Part shown: positions 27,301 through 37,983 of the stretch, one piece after another
Position numbering within the stretch: position 1 is the first letter of the stretch
How the letters are laid out: every line of letters begins with the position of its first letter
Assembly: GCF_001949145.1 (NCBI RefSeq)
Contig: NW_019091371.1
Span: 300,421-364,420 of the forward strand
Reading direction: 5' to 3'
DNA length: 64,000 nucleotides
From: Acanthaster planci
Taxonomy: Eukaryota; Echinodermata; Asteroidea; Valvatida; Acanthasteridae
Made by a program: the position numbers and the translations under genes
The notes under the pieces: model-generated
What the model saw: only the letters and a program-made list of their open reading frames with translations
Databases searched by the model: none
Told to the model about the DNA's origin: nothing

Positions 27301-28095
27301 GGGCAAGTTCGATCAAGGACCACTAGGGACAAGTTCGATCAAGGACCATAGTTAAACATAGTTTGACTAATTCTGATCGAACGCACGCTAGTCGACGATG
27401 GTTATACTAGTCTAGTAAACTATTCGCAACCAGCCTACCGAGGTTGTTCGCATCGTTGGTTGCCATAAACCGTTTTTAATAGCATAGTGCAGAGAGGACC
27501 AGTTTTAAGAAAAGAATTGGAAAAACAGTATGTCACTAGCGAACGACCAGTTTTACTTTTATTGTTGCTATTTTGCCCTTCCCGCGGCTACCTTTTCTCC
27601 CCTTCGGTAGAACTTCGACCCGACAACTAGGGTCGTTCGCACTTCAACTTAACTGCAAATGTGTTATGGTCGTCACGAACCAACAACTACAGGTAGTTAA
27701 GTAGTGGTCCTTGATCGAATTTGCCCAAGTTAGCTAGTGGTTGGTTCGTGCCGTACCTAGTACAAGTGCAGTGAAGTTGAAGTGCGAACGACCCTAGGCA
27801 ACCGTTGTCTGGTCATTAGGCCGAAGGGGAGAAAAGGTGGCCGCAGGAAGGGCAAAATAGCAAAACGAAAGTGGAAATGGTCGTTCGCTAGTGACATATC
27901 ATACTATTTTTCTTATAACAGGTCCTCCGTGCACTCTACTATTAAAAACGGTTTATGGCAACCAACGATACAACCAAGCTCGATAGGATAGTCGAAAATA
28001 GTCGACGAGACTGGTCAAACCATCGTCGACTAGCGTGCGTTCGATCGGAGTTGGTCAAATTATGGTTAACAATGGTCCTTGATAGAACTTTCTTG
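27301..28095. mobile_element. Large foldback (inverted-repeat) transposable element
   Basis: The left arm (about 27327-27684) and right arm (about 27740-28090) are inverted copies of each other over some 350 bp, with scattered mismatches and small indels. Matching pairs include 27377-27411 with 28018-28050, 27455-27480 with 27941-27966, and 27630-27650 with 27774-27794. The unpaired centre is about 55 bp. A 23-bp terminal motif at 27301-27323 is repeated directly at 27327-27349 and occurs inverted in the centre at 27704-27726. No transposase was seen and no convincing target-site duplication was found. Foldback elements with long inverted repeats (TU elements) are known from sea urchins; membership of that group is inference. 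The 70-codon frame at 27782-27991 lies within an arm and is not taken as a gene. Confidence 0.85.
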
Positions 28096-28628
28096 AGTGG
28101 CGCGTCCACTCAGACCCGTGCGTAAGTGTGATGGCCCAGCATGCTAGCAGGAAGGCGTCTCCTCGGATTTGCGGGGGGGGGGAAGTGTGGTGCGACAAGC
28201 GCCCCCTACGTTCAAAATCTTTTCATTCAGTATTGTGCAGCGATGGCGTGCAACATCCTTTGGTCGAGTTCGGGCGGCCAGTTCTTGACATGGGTTTCTT
28301 GGTCTCGCGCTCGAACGGTGGGAACACGACTCAAGAACATTGTTCTCGGAACAGGATCACACACCACATCCTCGCCAGGGTTTTACAAGAACACACGGAG
28401 ATTTCTTTTTTTTTTTGAACAGTTGCAAACATGCCAAAAAATAGAGTGATGGCTTACAAAGCCAGAGATAATAGGAAACTTTGCAAAAGTAACATTAATT
28501 ATTCTTCATAACACAGAAATGAATGTTCCTGTTTAAACAGAAAAGGATTCAGCCCAGTTATATAAACATTAACTATAGAATAATGTACATGGCCATGTTG
28601 TATGTTGCTTGCCACTATCACCAACCAG

Positions 28629-28746
28629 CAATAACTGGTTGTTTGTTACCAGCATTTCGAGCGGCCGACCCAGGAACAACAAATCGAGCTGTTCGTGAAC
28701 ATAACGAGAACAAGCCGAACTCAGCCTCTGTAACATGGACAAAAAA
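28629..28746 (+). CDS. Candidate exon resembling part of a HYR (hyalin repeat) domain
   Basis: The segment is bounded by an acceptor-like CCAACCAG at 28621-28628 (or TTGTTACCAG ending at 28652 in the same frame) and a donor AAAAAA|GTGAGT at 28747. After two carried bases it reads ITGCLLPAFRAADPGTTNRA, then a polar stretch, then NSASVTWTK. HYR domains typically open 'I..CP..I...TDPGT....V' and continue 'VTWTEPTATDNSG', so ITGC, DPGTT and VTWTK sit in roughly the expected order. Differences: the usual proline after cysteine is missing, and the gap between DPGTT and VTW is longer than usual. Phase is 1 in, 2 out. HYR domains occur in extracellular adhesion and complement-like proteins and are abundant in echinoderms. 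No neighbouring HYR exon was found, so this could be an isolated exon, a relic or a chance match. Confidence 0.35.
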
Positions 28747-30996
28747 GTGAGTGAAAAGTTTTTCGACTACACGCGTACCCAAAAGCAATGGACAAAATTT
28801 GAATGGGACGTATTACTCAAATTTTATAATGTTGTGGAAAAAAGGTCATGTTGAAGGGAAGGATTTCCTTTAAACGACTACAGTCTGAAGGTGAGGTCTT
28901 TGACATACTTTTCAGGGGAAAAAATCAATGTTGAAGATGGGAGTTTTACAAATTAAATCGTTGTTATGCATGGAATTTAGGGGTGTTAATTTGTGAAGAT
29001 CGCAGCGCAGCGTGTGCATTATAAACGTGTTCGCAAGCAGGATCCAAAGCTGGATCGAGAAACTGAAATGGGAATCCTTTTCTAGAATTTCCATAAAACA
29101 AAAGACTGGTGTATGTGTATCAAAAATAGAAAAATTTCTTCAATAATCCTTGCAGATAATGGAAACACTGGAGATTGGAACTTTAAACGAAACATTTCCT
29201 AATGAACACCCACTTTTAATGAATGGCTTACTGACCGTTGTGCGCACATCACGCGCAAAACCCCTTCCGCCCCCCCCCCATTTGCCTAAATGATAGTGCA
29301 CGCTCTTATTCATAGTGAACACATGTTGAACAGCCTTTTTCCCCCAAAAATTGAAGCTGGCGCTAGTCCCTCTTTATGCAGCTCTTGAGTCCAAGTCGGC
29401 GGGCAAGTGCAGTTGTTTAGAAGGTTCAATTTTATGGATATTTGGATCGTGATATAATCACGTATCTTGGCTCTGGGAGTTAAAAAAAGAACAAACCCAG
29501 TGCAGGCAAATTAATATTATGCATCCAAACTTATTTTAGAATTTTTTTAAAGGAAATTTGTCAATGATTTAATGGTTTAATACTGAGGTACTTTACTGAT
29601 TATGTTGTATAACCCGATTTCCATGAACCTTATACGTTAACTAATGAAAAATGCCCATGCATTCACTTCTAGGAAACACTTTAAGTGATTTTTTATATTG
29701 ACCACAAACACCACTACGATTGTCACGTTTTAGGGATTAGCGCCAAAATTTGCTAAATTTCCGGAACTTTGCACGTCTGGCCTTCGCGTGCTGTATGCAG
29801 ATGTCATTAATGGCAGAAAGTGTTGATAGTATTATTTATGAACGGCACATTACGTGTTTTCATGACAGTTTTGTGTGCTGCTTAAATGATCTACAAGGAT
29901 TGTAATCAGTGTTTTCAGGAAGTGTTTCTGTTGGCATTGTCAAATGCTCTGGTGGTTGATTTGTCTACGACATAATTTGCCTCTGTTTGTGTCTGTATTG
30001 CGTTTATGTGATCGTTTCATTCATTGTTTTGGTTAGCCAAAAGCGCAACACAGATCACTATACGTCTGATGTCCTAAAAGAGCCAATCTATGATGTCGTG
30101 ATTTCTTTTTAGGCAAAGTGTACCGATGTATACCTCATCCAATTAACGGGATATAACTTTGACATCAAGGAATCATTTCATTCCAAACTTCGGGATGACA
30201 AGCAATAAATTGTTAGGATGACAGGGTAGCCTACTTAGGGCCTGTAGACAATGGGAAATGTATGGGGGGATCATACACGACATCAATTTGCACTCAAGGA
30301 GCCAAAATTGCTGAAAAAATGTCACTTTGAACATAAAATGGAAAAAATAGTATACTATATATGCCCTAGACTTTTCCTAAACAATAGTTGGCACAAAGCT
30401 ATCACCAATTTTTTCTGATTCTTCAGTGCACAACATGATCACGTTCCTGAATTTACATGGATTTAATCATGAACGTTTAAATTGGACTGGATGTTTTAGC
30501 CCACGCAACTGGAAAAAAATCGTCCATCTTTGTTCGCCCACTTGGGCATTATGTAGACCCACATGTGTATTTTGATCAAGGCTACAGACTTGCTCGCTTG
30601 TTTCTCTTTTCGTCTGTTTGTACACATCGTTTGTAAATTTATTGGTATGGGCAGCCGTTAATGCAAACTGACAAAAAAATGTGGCTAACACATTTCGGGG
30701 CAAACAGACATGCACGCTCTGTCGAAAAAGGGAACGATTGGCAGTATTTTTACCATTTTATATTCACTATACACCGATCATTATTGTGGTTTTTTTTGTT
30801 TGCAAGTGACTGTGACGCTATGTACCGGATTAGTCAGTCACGACGATCACTGATGTTGTCACTCGACCAAGTCTGTGTACTTGACGGCCAAATTATTTGC
30901 TGCCCTCTGTTAACCACTAAAATGTTCACCCTGTAATGGCGTTGGGAACGAGCTAAAGAAATTAAAGGTGCAAACCACTAATTCAAGTGAGAATTT
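28747..30996. other. Non-coding stretch up to the assembly gap
   Basis: No gene, RNA gene or named repeat recognised. The DNA is AT-rich with ordinary low-complexity runs. If the exon at 28629-28746 is real this is intronic, but no next exon in the required phase was identified. Confidence 0.5.
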
Positions 30997-31479
30997 NNNN
31001 NNNNNNNNNNNNNNNNNNNNNNNNNNNNNNNNNNNNNNNNNNNNNNNNNNNNNNNNNNNNNNNNNNNNNNNNNNNNNNNNNNNNNNNNNNNNNNNNNNNN
31101 NNNNNNNNNNNNNNNNNNNNNNNNNNNNNNNNNNNNNNNNNNNNNNNNNNNNNNNNNNNNNNNNNNNNNNNNNNNNNNNNNNNNNNNNNNNNNNNNNNNN
31201 NNNNNNNNNNNNNNNNNNNNNNNNNNNNNNNNNNNNNNNNNNNNNNNNNNNNNNNNNNNNNNNNNNNNNNNNNNNNNNNNNNNNNNNNNNNNNNNNNNNN
31301 NNNNNNNNNNNNNNNNNNNNNNNNNNNNNNNNNNNNNNNNNNNNNNNNNNNNNNNNNNNNNNNNNNNNNNNNNNNNNNNNNNNNNNNNNNNNNNNNNNNN
31401 NNNNNNNNNNNNNNNNNNNNNNNNNNNNNNNNNNNNNNNNNNNNNNNNNNNNNNNNNNNNNNNNNNNNNNNNNNNNNNN
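30997..31479. other. Assembly gap (483 N)
   Basis: An unbroken run of N. Open frames reported across it are artefacts of translating N. The order and spacing of sequence on each side depend on the assembly. Confidence 0.99.
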
Positions 31480-34400
31480 CTGATTTTACACTGTTTTCAA
31501 TGGGGCTTGAATTAGTGGACGTGGACTGGACCCTTAATAGGCCTACCATCTATGGTGCTCAAAATATGAGCGATTCACAACAGTGCGCCTCCAAGAGTTT
31601 CTTACACGTTTGCCAATCAAAATGCGTGAATATTGTCGACCCAGCGCGCAATTGGCAATAGCCTGGTTCCTTGCCCAAAGATTCCCTGACGACCCTTATA
31701 CCCAGCAAGAAATGTGACCGAGGGGTACCCCCCCTAACATGTCCAATCCCTATACACATTCCAGACTATTGTTACTTAACACCCCCCCCCCCGAGATGTC
31801 TGAAAGGAATTCCCCAGATTCCTGCGAGACAATGACCAACACAAAGCAGGGAGGGTTCTCTCCGTCTCATACCTTGCTGCATATGACGACCCTTGGTAAA
31901 AATCTTCAATAGTAGAATAGTTCGAATCACCGGATCTGGTATCCAGACTAGTTACGGTGGGACTCTTTGAACACACTAGACCACCACGGCTCTTTTCAAC
32001 CGATAGGGGGCGCTTCGTCTCAAGGCAGATAGGCCTACAGGAGCATTTGGGGGCCCAAGTTTTAAATGTATTTTTGCCTAATTCCATTTGCAAAGTAAAA
32101 ATGGAGATGAAGATGAAGGGTGAAGAAGAGTCAGTGCAGAGGATGAAAAAAATAATTGATTTGACCGTCAACTGTTTGTACGCTCGAAAAGTGGGTGCAC
32201 AACCCGATCTCCCACCCTTAGCGATTGAAAATATCTTCCAAAAACTTCCTCAAGGGGCTTTTTCAACAAAGACTGGTAACGGGTTTGAACAAAACTTCAT
32301 GCATGCACAGACGATCATTCCTAGGTGCTTAAAAGTATTGTTTCGAAGGTAACTGGAAAAGTAACGGTGAGGGACAGCCATACATCTCTGGTTGTATCTC
32401 TTGCTCCTTTCCCTGGGAACAATAGGTAAACCGAAGCAGAGTATAAAAGAAAACGGGCGGGAAGGGGGTTGGGGTATCTATTTTTATCATTGTCTTCTTT
32501 CCAATTATCAGGAAACCATTACGACAATTTCGTAACAAGTTACCGGCTGACACTTTTTCAAACCGTTCACAGCTTCTCGTGACTAAAAATTTCAACCTAT
32601 CCGGGAAAAAAAGGCATTTTACTTCGTGTCGCACGCACAGGGAATCGTTTTCTTCAGATGATTTTATATCCTTCCCGTGGTTGCCGCAAGTTGCCTCGGG
32701 ACGAACACGCGACACCTTTTTTTCTTCTGCAATTTTCCTTGCGACAAATCGGTTCATTTATTTGTGAGCGAAAAAGCCTCACAGCAGTCTCTTCAGCTGA
32801 TATATATTTGTGATTGACTAGAAAGGATGGGCCAAAGCGGCGGCCCCTTTGTACAATCAAAATTTGCTGCAAGGGGAATATACACAGATGGACAGGTTGC
32901 ACTGCCAAAGATAGTTCATTTTTGCGGAGCTTGCGCAGGACATAATTTACTCTGCTACGAATGCTGAAGAAACAATAGCTTGCCAATGACAAGAACAAGA
33001 ATGATCATTAGAGAGTCGTGATTTTTCCCCAGATGGATAAGTAATGGGGAATGGTTTCATTAAACTAAAATAGGAAAAAAAATGTTCTTCCAAAGTTCCA
33101 ACGCGCCTTGGATACCTTAATCGAGGTATAGCGTCCAGGGGGGTTGCAACACACCCTCCCAAGGAAATTAGGGGCAAAAAATTGTATTTTTGAAAAGTAA
33201 CGAAAAAGAGACGCTTGTTCTATTTTATTTCCCTTCTTTCAGAAGGTGTGTAAAAAAATGTAGCCACACCCGTCAGAAAAGGCAATTGAACATTGAAGGA
33301 TACAATCCCACATTAGCTCCCCCCCACCAATTTGGTCCTGGGTCCTTCCTTTCTGTCTGGTTTTGATTCGGTCATATCAGAACTTTCCTGGATGCATTTT
33401 ATGAGATCGATGGATTATTTGCAGTCTTATGTCTGAATCTATCATGTGTTTCAATGTTAATTTGGCTTTGTGATGGAGATGTTGATTTTACACCAGCGTG
33501 TATATCCACACTTCACCCCAAGTCGCCAGAGAGTGCGAAAAAAATCCCAAGCTTGCTCGGGCGGGTGATTACTTTATTTCAGACGGAACTCTCTGACCTA
33601 ATCGAGAATGCAGTGTGAATGTATGCATGTCGAAGAAGGACATAACCTACTAGTACAAAAATAATTTAAAAATAGAAAAATAAAAAATTGTGTGTTGTAT
33701 GAAGTCGAAGCTCCTATTGTGTATATATATGGGCGTCGCTAAGACGGGGTTTGCCTGAGCAGACTGAGTGACAAGCCATCAACAGTAGACAGGAATTGGT
33801 TACTTCATTCGGCAGCATTTCTATGAAAAAAATGGCAATATTCCCGTTTTCCCGTACATTGGTCAAAATCATTAGTTCCGTGACCTATCATCTGACCTTT
33901 CACTTACATGTACAAGTAAGGGTAGATGCAATCATTTTTGTGATCACAATCCTCCAAAATGTATCTTCGTGCCTTAGTTAAACTGATTTTCAACTTTTGT
34001 TTAATTATATCAAAGGTTATTTTGTTATTCATGAGCAAAACTGTGATGTCATCTCAGGAAGAAGTCTCAATATTGCATTGGTTTGTACACAAAAAAGTCC
34101 TGCACTTTTGTAGATTTTCCTGGACTCAGTTTTCTTTTCTTTGCGGACTCATTGTTGTTCATGTGCAAAGCAGTAACAAAATGTCAATCCCTCTCTCAGA
34201 AATGTTCTCAATAGGTAAATTCTGGGTTCACAGTTTGAACAGAAACACCTATGCACTGTACCATGTCTTCTCCAGATGAATTCAAAGTAACAGCGCCCTC
34301 AGTTGCGTGGATAACTTTAATCGTTTAATTAAAAACGTGCACTTTTCAGTGCATTTAACCAAATAGGATCGGAGTGTCAAAGAGTTTTCATGCAACGAAG

Positions 34401-35339
34401 AAGAGTACAAAGATGCAGAAAAATTGTGTAAAATAAAAATTCAATGCAGCTACACTTTAACGAGCGAACGTAACGCCAAATAGCACGCGCGTAGACGGTA
34501 TGTGTGTGAGTGGGTGTACATGTAGATCAAGGACACACGAGCATGATATGCAAGACAGTCGAATTTTTGAAACGGTGGAAGTTTGGAAAGGACAGAGAGT
34601 CAGGTGTGTTGTGTTTGAAAATACTGCTCTACAGAACTCAAGATGAGATCTATAGGACAGTATTATCTAGGCCTGCAGATTTTCCCCCGATATTCTCATG
34701 ATTATCGGCTGTCTTCAGCAGTGTTCACTGTTCTGTGGTACTGATCATGATAGGCCCGACGGGCCCGTTTGTTTTTGACCAATAAAAACAGTTAGGCCAA
34801 AGCAAACTTCCAGGTAGGTTAGGCTTATTCATGCATGGGTTCCTATTAAACATACTTTTTCAGCACGAAGAAATATTTAGTAATGTTCAGTGCAATTTCA
34901 ATCTTGATTGTTCTTTAGCAAATTTATTGTAGGCCCTACCCCCTCTGCAGTTGATAATCCTGTTAAAGGATTATAATGGGTCGATTTGAGAGCAAATCAA
35001 CTCAGGATGGAGTACAATACATTTGTGAAAGATTCAAGATTTACACAATGCCACATTTTCCTTCTAAATCCCTGGTTAACCTCTTCAATTTGCTAGTCAA
35101 TATGCCCGTAAGCCTACCCTGGTGCTTTATACTTAGACCACTGAGTCCTAACTAGAATGAGGTTTAATATGATGAATGGCTTACTATATAACTTGAAAAT
35201 CAATTTAGATGGTATTTAGATTAAATGTAAATGTATGTTTCCAGTGAGCCAATGGGAGGAAAGGATTTACATATCGGTGGAGACCTGTTATGTTCCCTCT
35301 TTCAGGTTCAGGTTCACTTTATTTTTCACAGTATAATTA
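31480..35339. other. Non-coding stretch
   Basis: No recognised gene. Overlapping open frames of 114-142 codons occur on both strands at 31776-32998 without family resemblance. One minus-strand stretch (about 31878-31968) reads like a short exon ending at CAGCAAG|GTATGA, which is weak. A poly-C run lies at 31782-31792. Confidence 0.45.
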
Positions 35340-35632
35340 TTATTATTAATACATTATTATTATTATTTATTTCTGGTAATGACACCAAGGATTCCTCAAA
35401 AGTGCCCTAGGCACTATAGCTCGTAAGCCTGAAGAAACCTGTAGAGAGGAGACAATGAGAAGCAGTTACAGTTTTAGAGGTGGGAGGAAAACCCCAGAGG
35501 AATATTCTGGGTAAAACCAACGGAATCAGGTAGGGACTGACAACCCAATCCACATGTGGACCGAGCTGGGAATCGAACCCGGACCGCAGAGGTGGAAGGC
35601 GAGGAAAGAACCACTGCGCCAACCCGACTCCG
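35340..35632 (-). mobile_element. tRNA-derived SINE
   Basis: Read on the minus strand, the element starts GTCGGGTTGGCGCAG near 35630. It has an A box TGGCGCAGTGG (35621-35611) and a B box GGTTCGATTCC (35579-35569), both perfect matches to RNA polymerase III internal promoter consensus. A tRNA-unrelated body follows and it ends in TAATAA-type repeats (about 35370-35338), as SINE tails do. The head is too divergent to give a folded tRNA, so it is a SINE rather than a tRNA gene. No target-site duplication was found. Confidence 0.8.
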
Positions 35633-36385
35633 GATTCCAATGGTACGTGTCCGTGGGAGAAAATTAAACTCTTCTCTGATGGAACTGTTTAATTACTTTT
35701 TGTGTACCAAGTAAACTTCTAGACTGGGTTGTACTACAGTGTAACTAAATTTTATGGCTTCTCCAAACTGAGGAAATTTCATTGATGTTTTTGGTCTTGC
35801 TGGAAGAAGGTGCTGATTGGTGAGGGGTCTTTGGTGCCCTGGGACGGTTGATGTGAGGTCTTTGGTGCCCTGGGGTGGTTGATTTGGGCAGGGTCTCTCT
35901 TGGTGACTGGCTTGCCCAGATCCATTGACATTGGTAATTTGAGAAAAGCAGAAAACAAAATAGACTGGGGACTAAAGAGGTGGTAAAGGCTGTGGAGAAA
36001 TCTTAAATGAGATGCTGTCATAGGTGTGTCATTCATAGTTCCAAGTAGAAACAGCTCTTATAAGGTACACTTGATCAGTAAGCATTCTAAGGCAACTGGT
36101 AAAATTTACTTGAACCATTATGTCAGAAAGGTGCAATAGCACAAAGTGGATGTCATATTTAACAAATCCTCTGGAGCCTAATATGTCCATATTTGTGGTA
36201 CAACTGCATTTCAACTTCTTTGCGGTGTGTTTGAAATTACAGCTCTTGATAAATGTATATTGGTAGCAACTCAAGCAAACTTAGGGATGGAGTGGTTGAG
36301 CCTTCCTAAAACCCTCACTTTGCAGAAAATCTGTTTTTGTTCTTCAGCTTTCAAGGAGCATCACTGGACATCATGTAAAAGTACA
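35633..36385. other. Non-coding stretch
   Basis: Contains an 18-bp word repeated with a 31-bp period (35826-35843 and 35857-35874). Otherwise nothing recognisable. Confidence 0.5.
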
Positions 36386-36532
36386 GTTACACAAAAAAGG
36401 TTTGCGGGTGCACCATGTGGGGAATATCTCTTTTGTGAAGAGGTGTGGTTCTGAAAAGAACCGGTGAGAGCCACACCTCTTCACAAAAGAGATATTCCCG
36501 AATGGTGTACCCGCAAACCTTTTTTGTGTAAC
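36386..36532. repeat. Near-perfect palindrome built from histone-type mRNA 3' ends
   Basis: The arms 36386-36452 and about 36467-36532 are inverted copies with only a few mismatches and one single-base length difference. They begin GTTACAC and end GTGTAAC. Read on the minus strand, 36462-36447 is GGTTCTTTTCAGAACC. That is the replication-dependent histone 3' stem-loop pattern (6-bp stem, TTTC loop), followed by ACACC as expected. About 12 bases on comes CACAAAAGAGA, resembling the purine-rich histone downstream element that pairs with U7 snRNA. The plus-strand arm repeats only the second half (AGAGCCACACC, 36468-36478) and the same downstream sequence. No histone coding sequence lies beside or between the arms. 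Confidence 0.85.
36447..36462 (-). promoter_or_regulatory. Histone-type mRNA 3' stem-loop
   Basis: The minus-strand sequence is GGTTCTTTTCAGAACC. Six base pairs close a TTTC loop, the structure bound by SLBP in metazoan histone mRNAs, and the 3' flank is ACACC. It is functional in form, but there is no upstream histone open frame, so it is probably a relic or part of a repeat. Confidence 0.75.
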
Positions 36533-37814
36533 ACTTCCACCATGCAAAGCTTCAAATCTTACTTAAAAATACAGTTATTAGGCAATTACTGTCTTATTCA
36601 GTCCCACAGAATTCTCACACTACTTTGAAAACTGTTTAATTTATTACATTCAGTTATGGCTTCACGATATAAGTTTGAAGTTCACTTTTAAAAGAGAAAA
36701 TTTTACAGTGGAAAGGGATAATGTAGGTGGCAAAGGTTTTTACAATGAAAAAAATGATTTCTCTTAAATTGGTTGCCTTGCATCTATATCTATCCAAACT
36801 TTTACACTGTTCTGAACATGGAATAATTCACCAAATGATGGAAGTGGTGATAGAAGAGCATCTCTTTATATAAGATGAAGCAGTGTTCCTTTCATAGGCA
36901 AGTACACGTATAAAGACTCTTTAAATTGAACTGTAACAAGTAGCCCTCCCCTAACCCTCAAGGTTTAGTGCAAATCACATAAAAACTTGTTGGATTTGGC
37001 ACGATTAGGGTGAAACAAACAGATTAAGTACAGTTGACTGATTAAATGATTTCTTTACAAATCCTACTCATATTTGATGTTCTCTCTACAAAGTTATTTT
37101 TCCTTTTTCTAAATCAGTTTCTTTCCTTCTTTCTTTGCTTTGTGAAAGTAAGAAATTTGACCTTATTACTCTAATCCGGTATTGGTGTTGCAACCATAAG
37201 TTTGCACTTTGAATCTTTGGAGGATGCGGTTCACTCCGACATAAGGGTGACTTGTCTATCCGCGGACTTACTGTACTTGGAGGGCATTGGCTTGTCAACA
37301 TTTAATATTAATGTATAGTGCACGCATTCAACTAGTTAGATTTATCCATTTCTTTTGCTGAGGCTTTTATCATGGTCAATTCTCTGCCACAACACTTTAT
37401 ATATGTATTTAATTTTTCATCTTTCAAAAACAACTCTGTTTACCATGGGCTGTTTTAATCTTATCAAGAAAGCCTTGCTTAGCCTGCCCGCAGTCCCCCC
37501 CCAATTTAATTTGGCAATGATTAAAATCGAAAACCAAGCCAGGTGTTCTCCACAATTTCCCCCTCCACCCTCAAAAAAGTCATTCCTGGCAAATTACTGT
37601 AAGAGACTGACTGTGTTATCATTCGACGGTACTTCACAGAGGAGATGCAGACCAGGCCAGATAAAAGTGAGGCCAATTTGAATGGCACTGCCAGGCCAGC
37701 TTCTTCCGAATTACTCACCGAGAAAATTGGTCATAATTTCTCAGCAGTGATTCATGTCTGCACATGAGAAGCGGTCCTCCTTGGGATTATCGCTGCACTC
37801 AGCGCATCATTACA
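36533..37814. other. Non-coding stretch
   Basis: AT-rich sequence without a recognisable gene, RNA gene or repeat. Confidence 0.5.
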
Positions 37815-37983
37815 ATCCATCATTGGAGTGGAGTATATACACGAACAGCTCAGAGCGTTGTGGGAGCTAATTGCAATGCACTTGTATGTAGTCCTCGATC
37901 CTGGTGCGTCTCGTGTGCACAGTGCTCAGCTCCACTGTGTACCCATAGTGTGTGTGGGGTGGTTTGATGTTCTCATATCTCAG
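37815..37983 (+). promoter_or_regulatory. Possible promoter and 5' UTR exon ending in a strong donor
   Basis: ATTGG (inverted CCAAT) occurs near 37823 and TATATA at 37834-37839. A GC-richer transcribed-looking stretch ends CTCAG|GTAAGTG at 37983/37984, an almost ideal splice donor. This could be an untranslated first exon splicing to the acceptor at 45291-45292. An opposite-strand donor-like site (CTCG|GTGAGT, near 37698) lies close by, so the site could also be bidirectional. All of this is inference from short motifs. Confidence 0.22.

Noticed and set aside
27782-27991. Basic 70-codon open frame
   Set aside because: It lies inside the right arm of the foldback element and uses a non-ATG start.
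30968-31661. Open frames of 171-224 codons on both strands
   Set aside because: They run through the N gap; the translated residues are unknown.
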